Positions 23,537 through 32,037 of a stretch of 41,275 nt of DNA are shown here, in pieces. The position numbers were made by a program, and so were the translations under genes. The notes below the pieces were generated by a model, which did no database searches, had not been told where the DNA came from, and saw only the letters and a program-made list of their open reading frames with translations. The stretch comes from an uncultured Bacteroidales bacterium (GTDB lineage: Bacteria > Bacteroidota > Bacteroidia > Bacteroidales > UBA932), in assembly GCA_934675095.1 (NCBI GenBank), contig CAKUPC010000014.1:1-41275 (forward strand), read 5' to 3'. Each line of letters opens with the position of its first letter. The stretch's first letter is position 1.

Positions 23537-24871
23537 CTATAATTTTCTGACTTCCTCCTTGAACTGTTCGCCCCGGTCTTCGTAATTTTTGAACAGGTCG
23601 AAGCTTGCACAGCAAGGCGAGAGCAGCACCACATCCCCGTTCTTCGCGAGGCGGCTTGCCGTCTGCACCGCGTCATGGGCCGAGGTCACGTCATAAATCT
23701 CCGGCACCACACCCTCGAACGACGAGTGGAACTTCGCGTTGTCCAGCCCCATGCAGATCATCGCCTTCACCTTCTCCTTTGCGAGCGGCACGAGGCTCGA
23801 ATAGTCGTTCCCCTTGTCCGTTCCGCCGACAATCCACACGACCGGCTGGGTCTGGCACTCAAGCGCATACCATGCCGAATCAACATTGGTAGCCTTCGAG
23901 TCGTTGATGTAGAGCACGCCGCCAACGCTCAGCACTTTCTCAAGCCTGTGCTCCACCGGCTTGAACGACGAGAGCGCCTCGCGGATTGTCTCGTTGTCGA
24001 TGTCCATCACCTTCGCCGCAATCGCCGCCGCCATGGAGTTATACACATTGTGCTTTCCTCCGAGCGCCAGTTCGCGGATGTACATATCGCACTCGCTGTC
24101 CTCGTAGCGGATGACAATCCTGTCGTCCTTGACGAACGCTCCCTGTGCGACCTCCGTCTTCTGCGTGAACGGCAGCTGCTTCGCCTTCACCACAATTTTG
24201 TTGAGGTGGTTCACCGTAATCTCGTCGTCCGAGCAGAAGATGAAGCAGTCCTCCGGGTTCATGTTGCGCGTGATGCGGAACTTCGCCTTCACGTAGTTCT
24301 CCATCTTGTGATCGTAGCGGTCGAGATGGTCCGGGGTTATGTTCGTGATAATCGCTATGTCCGCCTTGAAGTCATACACGTTGTCGAGCTGAAAGCTGCT
24401 GAGTTCCAGAACATAGATGTCGAAGTTTTCGGTCGCCACCTGATAGGCGTAGCTCTTGCCGATGTTGCCGCCGAGCCCGACGTTCAGCCCCGCCTGCTTC
24501 AGAAGGTAGTAAATCAGCGAGGTCGTGGTCGTCTTGCCGTTGCTTCCGGTGATGCAGATTTTGCGTGCCTTGTCGTAGCGTCCGGCGAACTCGATTTCCG
24601 AGATTATATGCGTTCCCTGCGCCGTAAGTTTCTGAATCATAGGTGCCGTGCTCGGAATCCCGGGGCTCTTGATGACCTCGTCGGCGTTGAGAATCTTCGC
24701 CTCCGTGTGCTGTCCGCTCTCAAAAGGAATGTCCCATTTTTTGAGGATTTCGACATATTTGTCCGCGATGTTTCCCTTGTCCGAAAGGAAAACATCGAAT
24801 CCCTTGACCTTCGCGAGCACTGCGGAACCCACTCCGCTCTCGCCGCCGCCTAAAACTACAATCCGTGACAT
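23537..24871 (-). CDS. murD: UDP-N-acetylmuramoyl-L-alanine--D-glutamate ligase MurD
   Basis: Cytoplasmic ATP-dependent ligase adding D-glutamate to UDP-MurNAc-L-Ala. The ATG at 24869-24871 gives MSRIVVLGGGESGVG, the normal MurD N-terminus (444 residues); a TTG 24 nt upstream is in frame but adds no family sequence. The P-loop is GSNGKTT (109-115); 'ELSSFQLD', 'ITNITPDHLDRYD' and the C-terminal 'YINDSKATNVDSA', 'VGGTDKGNDY' and 'LLSPCCASFDLFKNYEDRG' motifs are typical. It is preceded by a 125-nt inverted-repeat element after mraY and followed by a poly-G tract before ftsW. Confidence 0.97.
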   Translation of the reverse strand: MSRIVVLGGGESGVGSAVLAKVKGFDVFLSDKGNIADKYVEILKKWDIPFESGQHTEAKILNADEVIKSPGIPSTAPMIQKLTAQGTHIISEIEFAGRYDKARKICITGSNGKTTTTSLIYYLLKQAGLNVGLGGNIGKSYAYQVATENFDIYVLELSSFQLDNVYDFKADIAIITNITPDHLDRYDHKMENYVKAKFRITRNMNPEDCFIFCSDDEITVNHLNKIVVKAKQLPFTQKTEVAQGAFVKDDRIVIRYEDSECDMYIRELALGGKHNVYNSMAAAIAAKVMDIDNETIREALSSFKPVEHRLEKVLSVGGVLYINDSKATNVDSAWYALECQTQPVVWIVGGTDKGNDYSSLVPLAKEKVKAMICMGLDNAKFHSSFEGVVPEIYDVTSAHDAVQTASRLAKNGDVVLLSPCCASFDLFKNYEDRGEQFKEEVRKL

Positions 24872-24922
24872 ATTATAAAATTTTCTTTTATTCAATTCTT
24901 AGTCTTATATAATCAGCTTTGA

Positions 24923-25047
24923 GATGATGTGCGATAAAGGGATGAAGTGCAAGGCTTGCGGTGAAGTCCAACCCGGAGCAGCCTTGTGGCTGTGAGGATT
25001 TGGACGAGACGCGTAACGCAGCAATTCGCCCTTTATCGCGCATCATC
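24923..25047 (-). other. Nested inverted-repeat element between mraY and murD; candidate structured RNA or non-autonomous repeat
   Basis: The outer arms GATGATGTGCGATAAAGGG (24923-24941) and CCCTTTATCGCGCATCATC (25029-25047) pair over 19 positions with a single G-U-type mismatch. Inside are three further complementary pairs: GCAA/TTGC (24949-24959, 3-nt loop), GTCCAA (24966-24971) with TTGGAC (25000-25005) enclosing CAGCC-TTGT-GGCTG (24979-24992), and GCG-TAA-CGC (25011-25019). The predicted fold is a long closing stem with three branches. It overlaps the mraY stop codon by two bases and ends 51 nt before the murD start, so it would be within the cluster transcript. No coding capacity is apparent. 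Confidence 0.65.
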
Positions 25048-26224
25048 ATCTTATTTTCAGCATTGCGATTGTTATAACCGCGAGCATGATGCCCACAATC
25101 CAGAACCTCGTCGTTATCTTCACCTCATGATGCGCTCGCTTGGGCGACTGAATCAGCGCCGGAATGCCCTCCTTCTGGAAATGGTGGTGGAGCGGGGTCA
25201 TCTTGAAGATTCGCCGTCCCTCGCCGTAGCGCTTTTTCGTCTGTTTGAAGTAGAATCTCTGCATCAGCACCGAAAGGCTCTCGACGAAGAAGATTCCGCA
25301 GAGCACCGGAAGCAGCAGTTCCTTGCGGATGAGCACCGCGCAGACTCCTATGACTCCGCCCAGCATCAGGCTGCCCGTGTCGCCCATGAACACCTGCGCC
25401 GGGTAGGAATTGTACCAGAGGAACGCTATGAGCGCCCCGACAAACGCCGACATGAACACCGCAATCTCTCCGCTTTCTGGGATATACATGATGTTGAGGT
25501 AGGAAGCGTTGTTGATGTTTCCCCCGAGATACGCCATGAGTCCGAGCACCACTCCGACAATGGCCGAAGAGCCTCCCGCGAGGCCGTCAATCCCGTCGGA
25601 GAGGTTCGTCCCGTTGGAGCAGGCGACCACCACGAGGGTAATCATGACCACATATATCCCCCATTTTGAATACCACTCCCATTCTCCGGTGAACGGGGTG
25701 AGCCACGCATAGTCGAACTCGTTGTCCTTGACGAACGGAATCGTCGTGGTCGTCCCGAGCTCGCTGCCCGTCATCCACACCGCAAGCGCGACCCCAAGTC
25801 CGAGAATCGTCTGGAAAATCAGCTTCTTCTTCTCGCTCAGGCCGTCCTTGTTGTGCTTGTGAATCTTGAGATAGTCGTCGTAGAACCCGATTCCTGCGCA
25901 CCAGAGGGCACTCGCGCAGAGAATCAGGATGAAGGTGTTGGTGAGGTCGCACCAGAGCAGCACCCCGGAAAACAGTGCGAGGACAATTATGATTCCTCCC
26001 ATGGTCGGGGTTCCCTTCTTCGCCATCTGCCCCTCAAGTCCGAGGTCGCGGATGGTCTCGCCTATCTGTTTCTTCTGCAGCCAGCCTATGATGTGCTTGC
26101 CGGCGATGATTCCCACGAGCAGGGAAGTGAAGCATGCCATAAGGGCACGGAACGAGATGTAGTTCATCAGTCCCTGTCCCGGTATGTTGACGTCCTTGAG
26201 CGCTTCAAAAATATGGTAAATCAT
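25046..26224 (-). CDS. mraY: Phospho-N-acetylmuramoyl-pentapeptide transferase MraY
   Basis: Integral membrane enzyme that transfers phospho-MurNAc-pentapeptide to undecaprenyl phosphate, forming lipid I. 392 residues with about ten transmembrane segments. Signature parts: 'KKGTPTMGGIIIVLA' (MraY signature 1), 'GFYDDYLKIHKHNKDGLSEK' with the catalytic Asp-Asp pair, 'NLSDGIDGLAGG', 'FMGDTGSLMLGG', and the histidine motif HHHFQKEG in the C-terminal cytoplasmic loop. The stop codon overlaps the outer arm of the downstream inverted-repeat element. 50 nt separate its start from murE. Confidence 0.97.
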   Translation of the reverse strand: MIYHIFEALKDVNIPGQGLMNYISFRALMACFTSLLVGIIAGKHIIGWLQKKQIGETIRDLGLEGQMAKKGTPTMGGIIIVLALFSGVLLWCDLTNTFILILCASALWCAGIGFYDDYLKIHKHNKDGLSEKKKLIFQTILGLGVALAVWMTGSELGTTTTIPFVKDNEFDYAWLTPFTGEWEWYSKWGIYVVMITLVVVACSNGTNLSDGIDGLAGGSSAIVGVVLGLMAYLGGNINNASYLNIMYIPESGEIAVFMSAFVGALIAFLWYNSYPAQVFMGDTGSLMLGGVIGVCAVLIRKELLLPVLCGIFFVESLSVLMQRFYFKQTKKRYGEGRRIFKMTPLHHHFQKEGIPALIQSPKRAHHEVKITTRFWIVGIMLAVITIAMLKIR

Positions 26225-26274
26225 AATCCTCTTTCTTAATATTACATCCTTCGGCTCTTATATTGTCTTCGGAT

Positions 26275-27933
26275 TTATGCGTTCATTTCCTTGAATATTT
26301 CGCAGACGATTTCCTTTTCGTCAAAATGCCTCTTCTCCGTGCCTATAATCTGGTAGGTCTCGTGTCCCTTGCCGGCGAGGAGAATGACATCGCCTGGCTC
26401 AGCGGTCATGACGGCCGTGCGTATCGCCTGCTCGCGGTCCTCAATGAACAGGGACTTGGCGCGTCCGGAGAGGTCGAACCCTGTCTTGATTTCAGCGATG
26501 ATGTCGGCGGTTCTTTCCGTGCGGCTGTTGTCGGAGGTGACGTAAATCCTGTCGGCGTATTTCTGCGCCACGGCCGCCATCTCGGGACGCTTTGTCCTGT
26601 CCCTGTCGCCGCCGCAGCCGAAAAGGCACACGAGCCTGCCTCCGCAGTTGATGTCCTTGAGGGTCTTGAGCACGTTCTCAAGCGCGTCGGGCGTGTGCGC
26701 GTAGTCTATGATGACCGTGATGTCCTTCGGACCGTGGAGCGTTTCGAGCCTTCCCGGAGCCGATTCCAGACGGCTCAGCGCCACAAGCGCCTCTTCCGGT
26801 CTTGCCCCGAGAACAATGGCGGTGGTGTAAATCGCAAGAAGGTTGTAGGCGTTGTGCTGCCCGATGAGCGGAGTCCAGCACTCGGTGCCGTCAATCTTGA
26901 GCAGCATCCCGTCGAAGCTCTCCTCAAGAATCCGGCAGGTGTGGTCGGCGAGGGAGCGGCAGGAGTAGCGGACAATCTGCGCACGGCAGTTCTGAACCAT
27001 CACCTCGGCGTTCCTGTCGTCGATGTTGATTATTGCATAGGCGTTCTTTGAAAGGCCGTCGAAGAAAAGTTTCTTGCAGCGGAGATATTCCGCAAAGGTC
27101 TTGTGATAGTCAAGGTGGTCGTGCGTTAGGTTTGAGAATATTCCCGCGCAGAAGTTCAGCCCTGCCACCCTTTCCTGTTCAAGCCCGATGGAGCTTACTT
27201 CCATGAAGCAGAACTCGCAGCCGCACTCGCACATCTCGCTGAGCAGGGAGTTGATGGTAATCGGGTCGGCGGTCGTGTTGGCGGTCTCGCTGCGCTTTCC
27301 CGCGACATAGTTGGCTATGGTCGAGAGCAGTCCGCAGCTGTAGCCGAGGGCGGTGAACAGACGGTAGAGCAGCGTCACAGTGGTGGTCTTGCCGTTGGTT
27401 CCGGTGATTCCCACAAGCCTTAGGCGGCGCGACGGGTTGTCGAACCACGATGAGGCGATGACCCCGAGGGCGTGCCTTGCGGACCTGACCTGCACGAGGA
27501 CGATGTCCCCTGCGGCATTCTCCTCGGCGTGGCTCTCCCCGGCGGTTCCGCAGGCGAAGCCGGCTTCATCAAGCGACTTTTCCGCAGCGGCCATGTCGTC
27601 GAACACGATGACTTTCGCCCCGGCCTTCGCGGCCTTCCCGATGAAGTCATGCCCGTTGCAGGCGGCTCCGCGGACCGCGATGAACACGCATCCGGGTGTG
27701 ACTTTGCGCGAGTCGCTGCAAATCCCTGTCACCTCAGTATCGAGCGCCTTTTCGCGGCTGCCCGTCGGGCACTCCGATGCATTCTCTATACCTTTGGACA
27801 GGCTCGCCGGCGTATTCTCGCGGCTTCCGTTTCCGAAGCCCGCTCCCGCGAAGCCGATTGCCACGACACCGCATTCTTCCGTCAATATATCCCTTAACTT
27901 TTTCATATCCCTTTCAGCAAAATTTTCCGTCAT
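26275..27933 (-). CDS. murE: UDP-MurNAc-tripeptide synthetase MurE
   Basis: Cytoplasmic ligase adding the third peptide residue (usually meso-diaminopimelate in Gram-negatives) to UDP-MurNAc-L-Ala-D-Glu. 552 residues, about 60 longer than usual. P-loop GTNGKTT (178-184), the carbamylated-lysine region 'EYLRCKKLFF', 'IIDYAHTPDALENVL', and the substrate motif, which here reads DNSR (468-471) rather than the DNPR of DAP-adding enzymes; the following 'LLAGKGHETYQ' is normal. Extra sequence: a low-complexity Gly/Ser/Glu segment at about 26-66 before the 'ICSDSRKV' motif. The ATG overlaps the ftsI stop (ATGA); a second ATG at 27904-27906 (MKKLRDIL) is equally plausible as start. Confidence 0.94.
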   Translation of the reverse strand: MTENFAERDMKKLRDILTEECGVVAIGFAGAGFGNGSRENTPASLSKGIENASECPTGSREKALDTEVTGICSDSRKVTPGCVFIAVRGAACNGHDFIGKAAKAGAKVIVFDDMAAAEKSLDEAGFACGTAGESHAEENAAGDIVLVQVRSARHALGVIASSWFDNPSRRLRLVGITGTNGKTTTVTLLYRLFTALGYSCGLLSTIANYVAGKRSETANTTADPITINSLLSEMCECGCEFCFMEVSSIGLEQERVAGLNFCAGIFSNLTHDHLDYHKTFAEYLRCKKLFFDGLSKNAYAIINIDDRNAEVMVQNCRAQIVRYSCRSLADHTCRILEESFDGMLLKIDGTECWTPLIGQHNAYNLLAIYTTAIVLGARPEEALVALSRLESAPGRLETLHGPKDITVIIDYAHTPDALENVLKTLKDINCGGRLVCLFGCGGDRDRTKRPEMAAVAQKYADRIYVTSDNSRTERTADIIAEIKTGFDLSGRAKSLFIEDREQAIRTAVMTAEPGDVILLAGKGHETYQIIGTEKRHFDEKEIVCEIFKEMNA

Positions 27934-30080
27934 TTCAGCACAATCGTAATCGTCTCTCCTTTCTTCAGCGTCTTTCCCGCGGCCGGAGTCTGACCCGCGA
28001 CATGGCCCGTTCCGCTGAACTTGCAGCGGTAGCCGCTGTTCTCAATCATGTAAAGCGCCTCGTTCAGTCCCATTCCGACGACATTCGGCGCGATTTCCGG
28101 AGCCTGCCTCTCAGCCACAAGCACCTTTTTCGGTGTCGCGGGCATAGGCTCGCTCGCGCTCACGGTCTGCCTCCATCTCGGATCCATCGCATAGAGTTCG
28201 TCTATCACCTCGTTCAGTGCCTTGGCCGGTTTCGCGCCTCCGTAGTACGGCGTCCTTGTCATTCCGGAATACACGACCACAATAGCCGAATAGGCCGGGT
28301 TCTCCGCCGGGAAGAAACCCGCGAACGAACCCTGATAGCGCCGATAGCCGTCCTTGCTTTCAAACTGTTTTCCCGGGTGGCAAATCTCTTTCGGCAGAAT
28401 CATCCATGCCGTTCCGGTCTTGCCGGCAACGCTGCATTTCGCCCTCTTCAGCGCCGAGCCCGTTCCGTTGGTCACGACACTTCTGAGCGCCCTTTTCAGC
28501 GTGTCGGCCGTGGCCTTGCTGCATATTGACCCGTTCATAGACACCGGTTCCCTCTTGCGTATCCTGCCGTCGTTGTCGAGCACGGCATCCACGATGTATG
28601 GCTTCATGAGATTGCCCCCGTTCGCAATAGCGTTATAAAATGCCAGCGTGTGCAGCGGCGTGACCTGCACTGAATAGCCGTAGGAGATTGCCCCGAGGTC
28701 GGAGTAGGTCCAGCTCTTGCTGTCCGGGTTCGGAAGCACCGTCCGTGCCATTCCCGTTATGTCAAACTTCCAGTCGGTGCCGAATCCGTAGTCGTAGTAG
28801 CGGCTTATAAATTCCTTGGGACAGGACTGATAGTTGTCGAGCGCGAGAGATATGAAGACATTGTTCGACGAAATCTCAAGCCCCTCCAGAACCGAAATCG
28901 TACTGTTTCCCGTCTCTCTCTTATATTTCACGAGATATGGGTCGTTCTTGTCGAACGGTTCCGGGAGATTCTGAAGCTTGTTGATGCTGAGCCTCGTCCC
29001 GAGCGTCACCTTCTTGTCCTCAAGCTCGGTCATGAGCCCCACGGTCTTGAACACCGAACCCGGCATCGTCGCCTGGGTGAGCGCGATGTTCAGAGTCTCG
29101 TCGAACTTGCCGTTCTTACCCTTGTGAAGATTGACCATCGCCTTGATTGCCCCGGTCTTGACCTCCATGATAATCATGCAGGCGTCAGTTATGTTGTCGT
29201 CGTCCTCGATGTGCTTTCTGACCGCACGGTCCGCAATGTCCTGAATGTTAATGTCGAGCGTCAGTCTCACGTCGCTTCCGTCCTTCACCGGAACCGCCAC
29301 GCTGTCGGTCTCCATGACCCGGTTCCTGCCGTCGGTCAGCTTCGTCCACTCGACTCCCGGCTCCCCGTGCAGCTCGTAGTTGAAGCTGCCCTCGATTCCT
29401 TTCGCGCTGCTGCCCTCGTCGTTGTTCCGGACATAGCCGATGACCCTTCGTGCCAGTTTTCCGTAAGGGTACTCGCGCCCGTATTTTGTTTTCACCTTCA
29501 CGCCTCCGGCATTCTGGCTCATGTCGGCAAGCGGCAGTTTCCTCAGTTCCATGAGCGTGGAGAAGTTGATGTTGTCAGCAATCTTCATGGTCTTGCTGAC
29601 CCCTTGGGGGCAGATTCCGTCGCGGCGGCTGAAAAACTCCCTCTCGTACCATTCCGCGCTCTTCCCGTTTCCGAGCACCTCCGGCAGCCCCTTGGCCAGT
29701 CCGCGGGCTTTCTCCCGCCATTCGCGCTCCGCCGCCTCCGCGTTGGTCATTCCCTTGTGCTCCTTTGACTCGCCCTTGAGTGTCTTATAGTATTCCTTGT
29801 GCACCGCACAGTCGAGTTCCACCATATAGGTGGGGATGGTGATTGCGAGAAGCCTCCCGTTGCAGTCGAGAATGTTCCCGCGCTGCTGCTGGATGAGCCT
29901 TTCCTTGGACTGGGTCTTGAAATCCTTCATCTTCACGCACCTCGGATCCGGCTGCCAGACTGTCTCATACCAGATTATGCGTCCTGTCGCGAGGAACGAC
30001 ACCCCGGCAAAAATGGCAGTGACGAGGAGCATCAGAATGTCCGTCGATGTGTATTTTTTATGTCCCTTTTCCTTTCCCAT
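27930..30080 (-). CDS. ftsI: Septal transpeptidase FtsI/PBP3-type with C-terminal PASTA domain
   Basis: Class B penicillin-binding protein that crosslinks septal peptidoglycan. 716 residues: short cytoplasmic tail, one transmembrane helix (about 14-33), dimerisation/pedestal region with 'QQQRGNILDCNGRLLA' (64-79), then the transpeptidase domain with Ser342-Val-Phe-Lys345 (SxxK), SSN (404-406) and KTG (554-556). A PASTA domain follows (about 655-716, 'APNVVGMGLNEALYMIENSG' and 'GQTPAAGKTLKKGETI'). PASTA-bearing FtsI is common in Bacteroidetes. The stop is fused to the murE start as ATGA; the start is 15 nt after the ftsL stop. Confidence 0.96.
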   Translation of the reverse strand: MGKEKGHKKYTSTDILMLLVTAIFAGVSFLATGRIIWYETVWQPDPRCVKMKDFKTQSKERLIQQQRGNILDCNGRLLAITIPTYMVELDCAVHKEYYKTLKGESKEHKGMTNAEAAEREWREKARGLAKGLPEVLGNGKSAEWYEREFFSRRDGICPQGVSKTMKIADNINFSTLMELRKLPLADMSQNAGGVKVKTKYGREYPYGKLARRVIGYVRNNDEGSSAKGIEGSFNYELHGEPGVEWTKLTDGRNRVMETDSVAVPVKDGSDVRLTLDINIQDIADRAVRKHIEDDDNITDACMIIMEVKTGAIKAMVNLHKGKNGKFDETLNIALTQATMPGSVFKTVGLMTELEDKKVTLGTRLSINKLQNLPEPFDKNDPYLVKYKRETGNSTISVLEGLEISSNNVFISLALDNYQSCPKEFISRYYDYGFGTDWKFDITGMARTVLPNPDSKSWTYSDLGAISYGYSVQVTPLHTLAFYNAIANGGNLMKPYIVDAVLDNDGRIRKREPVSMNGSICSKATADTLKRALRSVVTNGTGSALKRAKCSVAGKTGTAWMILPKEICHPGKQFESKDGYRRYQGSFAGFFPAENPAYSAIVVVYSGMTRTPYYGGAKPAKALNEVIDELYAMDPRWRQTVSASEPMPATPKKVLVAERQAPEIAPNVVGMGLNEALYMIENSGYRCKFSGTGHVAGQTPAAGKTLKKGETITIVLK

Positions 30081-30095
30081 ATCCTTGCCGCGGCG

Positions 30096-30431
30096 TTATT
30101 TCTGTTTAAGTTCTATCACCGGATTGCGGAGCGGCCTCAGCTGCGAACCCTTGTCCTCAAGCATGTCCTCCACTGTCGTGTAGCGGTGGAGCGACACCAT
30201 TTCCATATATTTTGTCGAGTACATTATCCTCGCGTCCTCAAGCTCCTTCCTCGTCGCCTCCCTGGTCTTTGCCGTCCTGTCCGCATAGTAGCTGAGAATG
30301 ATGCTGAGCATACAGACCACGAAGGCGAAGATGATGTGAGGAATGCACTTGTGCACTCCCATCTTCGTCAGAATGTTCCCGCGGGCAATCGTGAGAAAAA
30401 AGCTCATTATTCCGTCAAAAATCCTTTTCAT
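30096..30431 (-). CDS. ftsL: FtsL-like small divisome membrane protein
   Basis: Small bitopic protein of 111 residues. The ATG at 30429-30431 (MKRIFDGIMSFF) is preferred because it leaves 13 nt after the rsmH stop; an upstream in-frame start would overlap rsmH by over 50 nt. One transmembrane helix (about residues 31-52, 'IIFAFVVCMLSIILSYYA') is followed by a periplasmic heptad-like region ('REATRKELEDARIMYSTKYM'). This layout and the position between rsmH and ftsI identify the Bacteroidetes FtsL type, which is barely similar to the E. coli protein. It would act with FtsQ and FtsB to activate FtsW/FtsI. Confidence 0.85.
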   Translation of the reverse strand: MKRIFDGIMSFFLTIARGNILTKMGVHKCIPHIIFAFVVCMLSIILSYYADRTAKTREATRKELEDARIMYSTKYMEMVSLHRYTTVEDMLEDKGSQLRPLRNPVIELKQK

Positions 30432-30444
30432 CCCTTCTCCTCCC

Positions 30445-31350
30445 TCAGACTTTTTCCGCCACGCGCAGCTTTGCGCTGCGGGCGCGCGTGTTTCCCGCAA
30501 TCTCCTCTTCCTGCGGAAGTATCGGCTTCCTGTTCACCGCCGCGAGCGGAACCTCCGCGCGTCCATAGACATCCCTGTGCAGTTCCCCATCGATGTTTCC
30601 GGCCTTGATGAAATTCTTCACCATGCGGTCCTCAAGCGAGTGGTAGGTAATCACGACCAGCCGTCCTCCCTTCCTGAGCGACCCCGCCGCCCCTGAGAGG
30701 AATTTCTCCAGCGACTTCATCTCCTGATTCACCTCGATGCGCAGTGCCTGATAGACCCTCGCGAGTTCCTTGTGCTCGGCGAATTTCGGCAGGCACGGGG
30801 CTATTGCCTCGTTCAGCTGCACCGTGGTCTCCATCGCCGCCGCTTTCCTCGCGCGGACAATCAGAGACGCCATCTTCCGGCTCTGTCCGACCTCGCCATA
30901 TACCCGCAGAATCCTCTCAATCTCACCCTCATCGCGCGAGTTCAGGAGGTCGGCGGCGGTCACGGCAGCCTCGGTGTTCATCCTCATGTCCAGGGGCGCG
31001 TCGTAGCGAAAGGAAAAACCGCGCTCCGCTGTGTCAAACTGATGGGACGAGACGCCGAGGTCTGCCATAATGCCGTCTATACCGTCCTTGTACCCTTCGA
31101 GGAGGACAAAATTGTGTATGAATCTGAAATTGTTTCTGATGAGCGTGAACCTCCTGTCTTCCGGAGCGTTCGCAAGAGCGTCGGCGTCGCGGTCGAAGGC
31201 GATGAGCCTTCCCTCCGGGCCGAGCGCTGACAGAATGCCGCGCGAATGTCCGCCGCCTCCGAACGTGGCGTCGGCATAAACTCCGGACTTGTCGGTAACT
31301 AATGCTTCGATGCATTCCCTGAGCATCACAGGGTTATGATATTCGGACAT
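30445..31350 (-). CDS. rsmH: 16S rRNA (cytosine(1402)-N(4))-methyltransferase RsmH (MraW)
   Basis: S-adenosylmethionine-dependent enzyme that methylates N4 of C1402 in the 16S rRNA P-site. 301 residues: 'HNPVMLRECIEAL' at the N-terminus, AdoMet loop 'DATFGGGGHSRGIL' (27-40), 'DGIMADLGVSSHQFDTAERGFSF', and the C-terminal 'LRIEVNQEM', 'GGRLVVITYHSLEDRMVKNF' motifs. It lies 12 nt after mraZ, its normal neighbour. Confidence 0.97.
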   Translation of the reverse strand: MSEYHNPVMLRECIEALVTDKSGVYADATFGGGGHSRGILSALGPEGRLIAFDRDADALANAPEDRRFTLIRNNFRFIHNFVLLEGYKDGIDGIMADLGVSSHQFDTAERGFSFRYDAPLDMRMNTEAAVTAADLLNSRDEGEIERILRVYGEVGQSRKMASLIVRARKAAAMETTVQLNEAIAPCLPKFAEHKELARVYQALRIEVNQEMKSLEKFLSGAAGSLRKGGRLVVITYHSLEDRMVKNFIKAGNIDGELHRDVYGRAEVPLAAVNRKPILPQEEEIAGNTRARSAKLRVAEKV

Positions 31351-31362
31351 TTCCCCGGCCTC

Positions 31363-31815
31363 CTATCCTAAGTCGGACAGTGCCTCGGCTATAGAAAGAT
31401 ACTCCTCGTCCGAAATCTCCGATGCCGCGAATTTCTCCTTGGCCCAGATTTCAATCTTGTAGTCGTTGCCTGAGAACACAACTTCCTTTGTGACACCTAT
31501 TCTTTCAAGAAGGCTCTTGGGAACAGTAAAGCGGCCGACCTTCCCGTCCAGTTCAACCTGGGCGCAGTCGCGCATATACTTTCTCCAGAACGCAGCGTGC
31601 TCCTTCTTGAGGAAATTGACCTTTCCCTTCAATTCCTCGGACTGACGCCCCCATTCCTGACTGGTGTACATCTCAAGACAATCCTCAAAGATGTTCTTTT
31701 TGATGACGAACCTCTGGCTCTCGTCGGACGGCAGAAGCGCCTTGAAGCCGGCAGGGAACACGAGACGTCCCTTGTCGTCAACCTTTGCTTCATATTGTCC
31801 GATGAAAGATACCAT
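31363..31815 (-). CDS. mraZ: Transcriptional regulator MraZ
   Basis: AbrB-fold DNA-binding protein at the head of the division and cell wall cluster; in E. coli it represses its own operon by binding repeated boxes upstream. 150 residues with two copies of the MraZ domain: 'FIGQYEAKVDDKGRLVFPAG' (4-23) and 'CAQVELDGKVGRFTVPKSLL' later in the protein, each containing the DxxGR-type loop. Four TGGAA boxes at 10-bp intervals overlap the predicted promoter, which fits autoregulation. Confidence 0.96.
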   Translation of the reverse strand: MVSFIGQYEAKVDDKGRLVFPAGFKALLPSDESQRFVIKKNIFEDCLEMYTSQEWGRQSEELKGKVNFLKKEHAAFWRKYMRDCAQVELDGKVGRFTVPKSLLERIGVTKEVVFSGNDYKIEIWAKEKFAASEISDEEYLSIAEALSDLG

Positions 31816-31848
31816 ATTGTTTTTTCCTCAATTTTACGCTACGTTCCG

Positions 31849-31856
31849 CAAAGATA
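31849..31856 (-). promoter_or_regulatory. Promoter (-7) of the mraZ-ftsZ cluster
   Basis: On the minus strand TATCTTTG fits TAnnTTTG and lies 33 nt upstream of the mraZ ATG. No TTTG is found at the usual -33 spacing; that zone is occupied by the TGGAA boxes. Confidence 0.6.
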
Positions 31857-31865
31857 TGAAATGTT

Positions 31866-31900
31866 TTCCATTTTCTTCCACTTTATTCCAAAATATTCCA
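31866..31900 (-). promoter_or_regulatory. Four TGGAA boxes at exact 10-bp period, probable MraZ operator
   Basis: On the minus strand TGGAA occurs at 31896-31900, 31886-31890, 31876-31880 and 31866-31870, each start exactly one helical turn from the next. They lie immediately upstream of the -7 element. MraZ is known to bind tandem short G-rich repeats (TGGGN/GTGG-type) upstream of its own gene with similar spacing. Confidence 0.7.
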
Positions 31901-31942
31901 CAAAAAGTTTCTAAATTTGGAGTGCGTTTGATGCGGACTGAA

Positions 31943-31950
31943 TATATTTG
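31943..31950 (+). promoter_or_regulatory. Putative -7 element for the M23 lipoprotein gene
   Basis: TATATTTG fits TAnnTTTG; a TTTG at 31916-31919 lies 23 nt upstream, slightly long for a -33 element. A second TAnnTTTG (TAAATTTG, 31912-31919) is an alternative. TTTGATGCG occurs twice, at 31927-31935 and 31947-31955. Confidence 0.4.
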
Positions 31951-32037
31951 ATGCGTCGAGTGCCTTCAAACGCCGTTTTGAGCCTGCGGAGTCATGTTCT
32001 CCGGGTGCAAGGGAGCGTGAAACAAAAATCAAATGCT

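Noticed and set aside
24923..25047. tRNA or T-box interpretation of the mraY-murD element
   Set aside because: Although branched, it lacks tRNA arm lengths, a TTC loop, a CCA-type end and T-box conserved bases.
31948..32037. N-terminal extension of the M23 lipoprotein
   Set aside because: The extension overlaps the promoter region and would bury the signal peptide and lipobox, which follow naturally from ATG 32038.
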